Shown here: positions 6,578 through 10,740 of the stretch, in pieces
Layout: every line of letters starts with the position of its first letter
How positions within the stretch are numbered: the first letter of the stretch is position 1
Assembly: GCA_051001995.1 (NCBI GenBank)
Contig: JBPCMT010000111.1
Location: 1-10,740, forward strand
Length of the DNA stretch: 10,740 bases
Direction of reading: 5' to 3'
Source: CAWEHQ01 sp051001995
Lineage (GTDB): Bacteria; Actinomycetota; Thermoleophilia; Solirubrobacterales; Thermoleophilaceae
Made by a program: the position numbers and the translations under genes
The notes under the pieces: generated by a model
Databases searched by the model: none
Seen by the model: the letters and a program-made list of their open reading frames with translations, nothing else
Told to the model about the DNA's origin: nothing

Positions 6578-6961
6578 GTGTCCGCCGGATCGGCGCTGAC
6601 CCCCCAGGCCGCCGTCGAACGGCTCGGTGACCAGTCCGCCGAGGTTCGCGCCGCCGCCCTGATCGATGAGCGCGGCAACCAGGCGGCCTCAGCGAGCGCT
6701 GACGGAGCCGACGCCGAGGGCATCGCCGAGCTGGCCTCCGAGCTCTTCTCGGTCGCCGACGCGGCCGGTTCGCGCGCCGGGCTCGCCGGAGTGGAGCGCG
6801 TGGAGATCGCGCGCCCCGAGGGCGGCGTGTTCGGCGTCCGCGGGCGGGACGCCGCGGGGCGCTCGTGGACCCTCGTCGCGGTCACGGCGGGCGGAGCGCT
6901 CTCCTCGCTTGTCTTCTACGACATTCAGATGACGATCCGCGCGCTCGGAGCGCCGGCGTGA
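6578..6961 (+). CDS. Roadblock/LC7-like small protein (putative)
   Basis: A 127-residue protein from GTG 6578; GTG 6569 is also in frame and gives 130 residues. The pattern resembles the roadblock/LC7 (MglB-like) fold: an N-terminal helix about 10-21, strand AAALIDERG at 25-33, helix EGIAELASELFSVAD at 47-61, a strand around VERVEIARPEG at 72-82, strands VFGVRGRD at 84-91 and WTLVAVTAG at 97-105, and a C-terminal helix about 112-123. Proteins of this fold usually bind small Ras-like GTPases or act as dimeric regulators. No GTPase gene occurs in the window. It opens a run of four overlapping genes ending in tldD and tldE (GTGA at 6958-6961 joins the next gene). The fold is suggested by pattern alone, with no signature residue, so this is a moderate-confidence guess; the coding call is firm. 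Confidence 0.7.
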   Translation: MSAGSALTPQAAVERLGDQSAEVRAAALIDERGNQAASASADGADAEGIAELASELFSVADAAGSRAGLAGVERVEIARPEGGVFGVRGRDAAGRSWTLVAVTAGGALSSLVFYDIQMTIRALGAPA

Positions 6962-7239
6962 CCGAGCGGCGCGCTCGCTCGGGGCGGGTCGTGGGGATCG
7001 CCGAAGGAGTCGCCGCGGCGGTCAGGCGCCGCCAGCGCGATCGGGAGCCGCGCGTGTTCCTGTTCCGAGCAGGTGGCGCCGCGCACCTCGTGGCGCCGTC
7101 GGCGCCGGGCTACGACGAGCTGCTCGAGGTTGCCGACCGGATGCTCGACCTGGCCGGCGAGCCCGGCCGCGAGGCGCGCCCGTGGTCGAGCCCGGAGACC
7201 CGCCTCGGGCCCGAAGCCGGCGACGAGCTCGCGACATGA
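6958..7239 (+). CDS. Conserved-looking 93-residue protein of unknown function
   Basis: Not recognised. The protein begins with a basic region (residues 1-31, including ERRARSGR and VRRRQRDRE), followed by a hydrophobic strand RVFLFRAGGAAHLVAP at 32-47, a helix about 52-66 (YDELLEVADRMLDLA) and a polar Pro/Gly/Glu-rich tail (67-93). It has no cysteine, no signal peptide and no membrane helix. It is joined to the roadblock-like gene by a GTGA overlap and to tldD by an ATGA overlap (7236-7239), which supports both its reality and its start, and suggests its level is tied to that of TldD. A basic N-terminal segment could contact nucleic acid or an acidic partner; a TldD/E substrate or adaptor is another idea. 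Neither has direct support. Confidence 0.65.
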   Translation: MTERRARSGRVVGIAEGVAAAVRRRQRDREPRVFLFRAGGAAHLVAPSAPGYDELLEVADRMLDLAGEPGREARPWSSPETRLGPEAGDELAT

Positions 7240-8624
7240 CTCTGCTGGAGGGCGACCTCGCGGCGTCGGTGATCGAGCGCGCCCTGCGAAGGGGTGGCGA
7301 CTTCGCCGAGCTCTACGTCGAGGATCGAAGCGGATTCTCGGTGTCGATGGACGACGGTCGCGTCGAGCGCCCGCAGCTCGGGCACGAGCGCGGCGCCGCG
7401 GTGCGCGTGGTGTTGGGGGAGGCAACCCACTTCGGCCATGTGGACGGCCTGGCCGAGGAGGACCTGCTGCGCGTGGCCGACTCCGTGGCGGGCGCCGTCG
7501 GCGCGGGCGAGGGCCGGGCTCGGCCTCTCCGGCCGGCGGCGCGCGGCGCCTCGCCACACGCGGTCGAACGGGCCCCCGGCGGCGTCGACTCCGCGCTGAA
7601 GGCCGACCTCGTGCGAGTCTGCGACGAGCGCGCGCGGTCGGCCTCCTCCGAGGTCGCACAGGTGAGGGCGGGCTACGCGGACGCCCGCCGCCAGGTCCAG
7701 GTGTTCAACTCCGAGGGCCGTTCGGCGGGCGACGATCGCACGCGGGTGCGCCTCGGCGTCCAGGTGGTCGCGCGTCGCAACGGGACGGTCGAGACCGGCG
7801 CCGAGACCCGCGGCGGCCACGCCGGTTTCGAGCTCGTGGAGAGCGCCGCCGAGGAGGTGGCTGTCAGCGCCGCCCGCAAGGCGCTCACGATGCTCGACGC
7901 GGTTGACGCGCCGAGCGGGCGCATGCCGGTCGTGGTCGGGAACGGCTTCGGCGGCGTGCTGCTGCACGAGGCCGTCGGGCACGGCCTCGAGGCCGACGCG
8001 GTACAGAAGCGCGCCAGCGTCTACGCGGGGCGGATCGGGGATCGCCTGGCGCAGCCGTTCGTGACCGCCTACGACGACGGCCGGCGCGCCGGCGAGTGGG
8101 GCAGCGACGGGATCGACGACGAGGGCACCTCGACCCAGCGCACGGCCATCGTCGAGGAGGGGCAGCTCGTGTCCTACCTCTACGACCTGGTGCGGGCGCG
8201 CAAGGCCGGCGCCGAATCGACAGGCAACGGGCGACGCGAGTCCTTTCGCCACCTGCCGGTGCCGCGGATGACCAACACCTACTTCGCGCCGGGGGAGGCC
8301 ACGCCCGAGGAGTTGATCGCAGGCACCGAGCACGGGCTCTACGCGGTCTCCTTCGGCGGTGGCCAGGTCGAGCCCGCGACCGGCGACTTCGTCTTCGGCG
8401 TGTCGGAGGGCTACCTGATCGAGGGCGGGAAGGTGACCAGGCCGGTGCGCGGGGCGACGCTGGTGGGAAACGGCGTCGGGGCGCTGGGCGCGATCGACGG
8501 CGTGGCCGGCGACCTGGAGATAGCGACCGGGTTCTGCGGCAAGGCGGGGCAGCAGCTGCCCGCCGGCGTCGGCCAGCCGCACGTTCGGATCCGCGCCCTG
8601 ACGGTGGGCGGGACGGCCGCGTGA
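7236..8624 (+). CDS. tldD: Metalloprotease subunit TldD
   Basis: A 462-residue peptidase, the catalytic half of the TldD/TldE heterodimer. The zinc site is visible: LLHEAVGHGLEADA at 242-255 contains HExxxH (H244, E245, H249), and GFCGKAGQQLPAGVGQP at 432-448 supplies the expected cysteine ligand C434. Other family blocks are the N-terminal FAELYVEDR at 23-31, the region around the catalytic helix (VYAGRIGDRLAQPFVTAYDDG at 262-282), and the C-terminal FVFGVSEGYLIEGGKVTRPV at 385-404. The E. coli complex degrades unfolded or short peptides and matures microcin B17; the cytoplasmic complex threads peptides into a narrow channel. All key residues are present, so it should be active. The gene overlaps the upstream 93-residue gene (ATGA) and tldE (GTGA at 8621-8624), as expected for subunits made in equal amounts. 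Confidence 0.95.
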   Translation: MTLLEGDLAASVIERALRRGGDFAELYVEDRSGFSVSMDDGRVERPQLGHERGAAVRVVLGEATHFGHVDGLAEEDLLRVADSVAGAVGAGEGRARPLRPAARGASPHAVERAPGGVDSALKADLVRVCDERARSASSEVAQVRAGYADARRQVQVFNSEGRSAGDDRTRVRLGVQVVARRNGTVETGAETRGGHAGFELVESAAEEVAVSAARKALTMLDAVDAPSGRMPVVVGNGFGGVLLHEAVGHGLEADAVQKRASVYAGRIGDRLAQPFVTAYDDGRRAGEWGSDGIDDEGTSTQRTAIVEEGQLVSYLYDLVRARKAGAESTGNGRRESFRHLPVPRMTNTYFAPGEATPEELIAGTEHGLYAVSFGGGQVEPATGDFVFGVSEGYLIEGGKVTRPVRGATLVGNGVGALGAIDGVAGDLEIATGFCGKAGQQLPAGVGQPHVRIRALTVGGTAA

Positions 8625-9994
8625 GCGGCCTGGGCGCCGCCGGGTCCGCCGAGCTGGAGCCGGTCGGCGCCCGCGCGGTGGAGGCGGCGCTCGGAGCGGG
8701 GGCCGACGAGGCGGAGGCCTGGGTCGAGCGCTCGCACGGCACCGACGTGCGCGTCTACGACGGTGAGGTCGAGAGCCTGGCCGAGGCCGGCGGGCGCGGC
8801 CTCGGCTTGCGCGTCTTCGTGGCGCAGCGGCCCGGGTACGCCTACGGCACGGACCTCTCAGACGCCGGAGCCGCGGCGCTGGCCCGGTCGGCGGTCGAGG
8901 CGGCCGCGGTGGCCGACGTCGACGAGCACGCCGGCCTTCCCGACGAGGTGGGAGCGGCCGACGTGGACGGGCTCCACTCCCCCGAGCTCGCGAGCTGGAG
9001 CGCCGAGCGCAAGATCGAGCTCGCGCTGGCGATCGAGCGGGCCGCGCGCTCGCGCGAGGGTGTCTCCCAGGTCGAGGACACGGTCTACGCCGACCGCGAC
9101 GAGCGCTCGGCGATCGTGAGCTCGAGCGGCCTCTCGGCGTCGTTCGCCGCGACGTCCGCGTGGGCCTACGCGTCCGCGTTCGCCGGCGAGGGCGCCGACC
9201 TTATGACCGGGATCGGACTAGGGATCGCCCGCGCGCCAGGCGCGCTCGACCCCGACGCGATCGGTGGCGAAGCCGCGGCGCGCGCGCTGGCGCTGGCCGG
9301 CGCGCGCCAGCCTGTCGGCAGGCGGTGCCCGGTGGTCCTCGACGCCTTCGTCGCCGCGAGCTTCCTGGGCTTCATCGGCGCGATGCTGTCGGCCGACGCC
9401 GTGCAGCGCGGCCGCTCGCTGTTCGCCGGGCGCGAGGGCGACGAGATCGCCGCCCCCAGCGTGCGGCTCGCCGACGACGGGACCGATCCCGACGGCCCGG
9501 GAAGCGCGCCCTTCGACGGGGAGGGCTCGGCGCGGCGTCGCACGAGCCTGATCGAGGACGGCCGGCTCGCCACCTACCTGTTCGACGCGCGCACCGCGCG
9601 TAAGGCCGAGCGCTCGACCACCGCCAGCGCGATCCGGACCTCATACCGCAGCCCGCCGTCGGTGGGCGCCGCGAACCTCGTCCTCGAGCCGGGGGACGAC
9701 GACCTCGAGGCGCTCGTCCGGCACGCCGGCGACGGCCTCTTCGTGACGGACGTCGCCGGCCTCCACTCGGGGGTGAACCCGGTCTCAGGGACCTTCTCCG
9801 TCGGGGCCACCGGTCGGCTGATCGAGGGTGGCGAGCTCGCCGCGCCGGTGCGCGAGGTGACGATCGCGAGCGACCTCGTGGGCATGCTCCGCTCGGTCGA
9901 GGCGGTCGGATCGGAGGCGCGCTGGGTGCCGTTCGGCGGCAGCGTGCGCGCGGCGCCAGTGCTGCTGGGCGAGATGGCGGTCGCCGGCTCCTAG
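8621..9994 (+). CDS. tldE: Metalloprotease subunit TldE (PmbA)
   Basis: A 457-residue non-catalytic partner of TldD, belonging to the same fold but without the HExxxH motif: the corresponding stretch reads VVLDAFVAASFLGFIG at 238-253. Family blocks include AEAWVERSHGTDVRVYDGEVES at 31-52, GLGLRVFVAQRPGYAYGTDLS at 60-80, LIEDGRLATYLFDARTARK at 310-328, and FVTDVAGLHSGVNPVSGTFSVGATGRLIEGGE at 374-405, ending in the usual EMAVAG at 451-456. TldE shapes the substrate channel of the heterodimer and is required for activity in characterised systems. The start is GTG 8621, overlapping the tldD stop (GTGA) and preserving the normal N-terminus; the frame remains open upstream inside tldD but that is a shadow. 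It is the last gene of the operon: 128 nt of non-coding DNA follow before hup. Confidence 0.93.
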   Translation: MSGLGAAGSAELEPVGARAVEAALGAGADEAEAWVERSHGTDVRVYDGEVESLAEAGGRGLGLRVFVAQRPGYAYGTDLSDAGAAALARSAVEAAAVADVDEHAGLPDEVGAADVDGLHSPELASWSAERKIELALAIERAARSREGVSQVEDTVYADRDERSAIVSSSGLSASFAATSAWAYASAFAGEGADLMTGIGLGIARAPGALDPDAIGGEAAARALALAGARQPVGRRCPVVLDAFVAASFLGFIGAMLSADAVQRGRSLFAGREGDEIAAPSVRLADDGTDPDGPGSAPFDGEGSARRRTSLIEDGRLATYLFDARTARKAERSTTASAIRTSYRSPPSVGAANLVLEPGDDDLEALVRHAGDGLFVTDVAGLHSGVNPVSGTFSVGATGRLIEGGELAAPVREVTIASDLVGMLRSVEAVGSEARWVPFGGSVRAAPVLLGEMAVAGS

Positions 9995-10006
9995 CCGAGC
10001 GAAAGG

Positions 10007-10017
10007 CGCAAATTGCG
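10007..10017. repeat. Short palindrome between tldE and hup
   Basis: CGCAA-A-TTGCG is an 11-nt perfect palindrome in an AT-richer patch, followed by TTTT (10020-10023 region). The loop is too short for a good terminator. It could be a protein-binding site, but it is short enough to be chance. Confidence 0.2.
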
Positions 10018-10081
10018 GATTTTGACCCCCTGCTCCGCTTGGGAAGCGAGTCGCCGGGCGTCCGCCGTCCGCGTGCATTGT

Positions 10082-10087
10082 TAGGTT
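10082..10087 (+). promoter_or_regulatory. Candidate -10 box of hup
   Basis: TAGGTT fits TANNNT and would start transcription near 10094, giving a leader of about 29 nt that contains the strong Shine-Dalgarno. No -35 match is seen at the proper spacing; TTGACC at 10022-10027 is too far away to be its partner. Confidence 0.35.
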
Positions 10088-10110
10088 CGGGCCTGCCATA
10101 GCCCCCTTCG

Positions 10111-10117
10111 AAGGAGG
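10111..10117 (+). promoter_or_regulatory. Shine-Dalgarno of hup
   Basis: AAGGAGG sits 5 nt before the GTG at 10123. It is the best ribosome binding site in the window, in keeping with an abundant nucleoid protein, and it fixes the GTG start. Confidence 0.75.
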
Positions 10118-10122
10118 AGCCA

Positions 10123-10401
10123 GTGACCAAGTCCGAGTTCGTCGACCAGGTCGGCTCGAAGTCAGGACTGCCGAAGAACGACGCCAGCAAGGCGGTCGAT
10201 GCCGTGCTCGAGGTCATCGAAGAGACGCTGAAGCGCGGCGGCGACGTCAATTTCACCGGCTTCGGCAAGTTCACGGTGGCCGAGCGCGGCGCACGCCAGG
10301 GCGTCAATCCGCAGACGGGCGAGCGGATCCAGATCAGCGCCAGCCGCGTGCCGCGGTTCTCTGCGGGCTCCGCCCTCAAGAAGTCCATCAAAGCCTCCTG
10401 A
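10123..10401 (+). CDS. hup: HU-family nucleoid DNA-binding protein
   Basis: A 92-residue protein of normal HU length. It has the N-terminal dimerising helices (TKSEFVDQVGSKSGL at 2-16 and NDASKAVDAVLEVIEETLKRGG at 19-40), then the family signature VNFTGFGKFTVAERGARQGVNPQTGERIQI at 42-71, with the Pro-containing arm (NPQTG at 62-66) that inserts into the DNA minor groove, and the closing PRFSAGSALKKSI at 77-89. HU proteins bend and constrain DNA as dimers with little sequence preference. There is no Lys/Ala-rich C-terminal extension of the kind found in the mycobacterial homologue. It appears to be a single-gene transcript: a 128-nt upstream gap with a candidate -10 and strong Shine-Dalgarno, and a long structured gap downstream. 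Confidence 0.96.
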   Translation: MTKSEFVDQVGSKSGLPKNDASKAVDAVLEVIEETLKRGGDVNFTGFGKFTVAERGARQGVNPQTGERIQISASRVPRFSAGSALKKSIKAS

Positions 10402-10405
10402 GGCC

Positions 10406-10507
10406 CTGAGGTCCGGATAGCTTCGTCTGCCGGAGTCATCGGGTCTCGGCTTGCTCCAGCAAGCCTTCGACCCTGCTTCCTCGGCAGACTCGCTCTCCGA
10501 ACCTCAG
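10406..10507 (+). promoter_or_regulatory. Nested long-hairpin element between hup and pyrF (candidate structured RNA)
   Basis: Four helices nest co-axially. P1: 10406-10417 with 10496-10507, 11 of 12 pairs. P2: 10425-10432 (GTCTGCCG) with 10482-10489 (CGGCAGAC), 8 of 8. P3: 10441-10445 (GGGTC) with 10469-10473 (GACCC), 5 of 5. P4: 10448-10454 (GGCTTGC) with 10459-10465 (GCAAGCC), 7 of 7 around the loop TCCA. Internal loops of 6-8 nt separate P1/P2 and P2/P3 nearly symmetrically. By hand count the element is about 63% GC, lower than the surrounding genes, so pairing is not a simple result of GC content. It starts 4 nt after the hup stop codon and ends 51 nt before pyrF. No T-run follows, so it is not a plain terminator. 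It could be a pyrF leader, the 3' end of the hup mRNA, an independent small RNA, or a dispersed repeat. No known RNA family is recognised. Confidence 0.5.
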
Positions 10508-10558
10508 TAGGTACTCCGGCCGAGGGGGTCGTCGCCAGAGGCACCGGCGGCTAGCAAG

Positions 10559-10740
10559 GTGAAAGGACCCGAGCCGTTCGCGTACCGGTTGGCGCGGCTC
10601 GTCGCTGAGCGCTCCAGCCAGCTCGTTCTCGGGCTCGACCCCGACCCGGGCGCCCTGGGGCCTGTTGCGGTTCAGGGGGGGTCGCTGTGTGGCGAGACGG
10701 GTGTGTCGGCGGCCGAGCTCACGGCGTCGGCGGTCGCGCG
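10559..10740 (+). CDS. pyrF: Orotidine 5'-phosphate decarboxylase, N-terminal part (cut by window edge)
   Basis: From GTG 10559 the frame stays open to the window edge (60 codons plus 2 nt). PFAYRLARLVAERSSQLVLGLDPDPGAL (residues 6-33) matches the N-terminal helix and first barrel strand of type-2 OMP decarboxylases, where LGLDPDP carries substrate-contacting aspartate. The enzyme converts OMP to UMP, the last step of de novo pyrimidine synthesis, in the cytoplasm. The catalytic Lys/Asp region is beyond the window. There is no in-frame start between the stop at 10508-10510 and GTG 10559, so the start is secure, although no proper Shine-Dalgarno is visible at normal spacing. A gap of 157 nt with a long inverted-repeat structure separates it from hup. 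In many actinobacteria pyrF is followed by mihF and gmk. Confidence 0.85.
   Translation, partial: MKGPEPFAYRLARLVAERSSQLVLGLDPDPGALGPVAVQGGSLCGETGVSAAELTASAVA

Noticed and set aside
10022..10027. TTGACC as the -35 of hup
   Set aside because: No -10-like box at 16-18 nt; the only good -10 (TAGGTT) is 54 nt away.
10406..10430. Similarity of AGGTCCGGA to the SRP RNA apical motif
   Set aside because: Only 9 nt match, they lie in the basal helix rather than at the apex, and the GGAA-loop context and following conserved bases are absent.
10448..10465. TCCAG in the apical hairpin as a PyrR-binding loop
   Set aside because: The bases fall in a 4-nt loop on a perfect 7-bp stem; the larger conserved loop and purine bulge of PyrR sites are not seen.
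9372..10544. 390-residue antisense open frame over tldE, hup and the structured gap
   Set aside because: Composition is a reverse-strand artefact of high GC; it crosses two well-supported genes and a promoter region.
1..10740. CRISPR arrays, insertion sequences, tRNA genes, tandem repeats
   Set aside because: I looked for regularly spaced repeats, transposase motifs, tRNA-like cloverleaf segments and short tandem repeats and saw none.

Overview
The window is chromosomal DNA from a high-GC bacterium. GTG starts, 4-nt start/stop overlaps, TANNNT-type -10 boxes sitting next to start codons, and the overall protein character point to an actinobacterium. The order hup then pyrF and the style of the proteins suggest the deep Thermoleophilia/Solirubrobacterales side, but that placement is inference. 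Almost everything is ordinary housekeeping. There is no CRISPR array, prophage, transposon, tRNA or rRNA gene.

Layout. (1) 1-265, minus strand: N-terminal end of L-aspartate oxidase (nadB), divergent across 23 bp from a zinc-dependent histone-deacetylase-family hydrolase (289-1305). (2) 1350-2594: a diverged M19 (membrane dipeptidase-like) metalloprotein, with visibly lower GC than its neighbours. (3) 2745-2996: an orphan Flp-type (class III) prepilin with its own strong ribosome binding site, followed by GC-rich inverted repeats. (4) 3168-6368: a tight operon murI - rph - rdgB - cation diffusion facilitator, each junction a 4-nt ATGA/GTGA overlap. (5) 6365-6559, minus strand: a 64-residue two-helix membrane protein that shares the bases CTAG with the transporter gene as converging stop codons. 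(6) 6578-9994: a second tight operon, roadblock-like small protein - unknown 93-residue protein - tldD - tldE, again with 4-nt overlaps throughout. (7) 10123-10401: HU-family DNA-binding protein with a strong Shine-Dalgarno. (8) 10402-10558: a gap holding a nested, roughly 100-nt inverted-repeat structure with competing downstream pairings. (9) 10559 to the end: start of type-2 orotidine-5'-phosphate decarboxylase (pyrF).

How it fits together. murI supplies D-glutamate for the cell wall, rph trims tRNA 3' ends and rdgB removes non-canonical purine NTPs; the metal transporter is translationally coupled to them. TldD and TldE form a peptide-processing metalloprotease, and two small proteins are coupled upstream of it. 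The least explained features are the structured DNA/RNA between hup and pyrF, the two small proteins in front of tldDE, the orphan prepilin, and the HxH variant of the M19 metal site.
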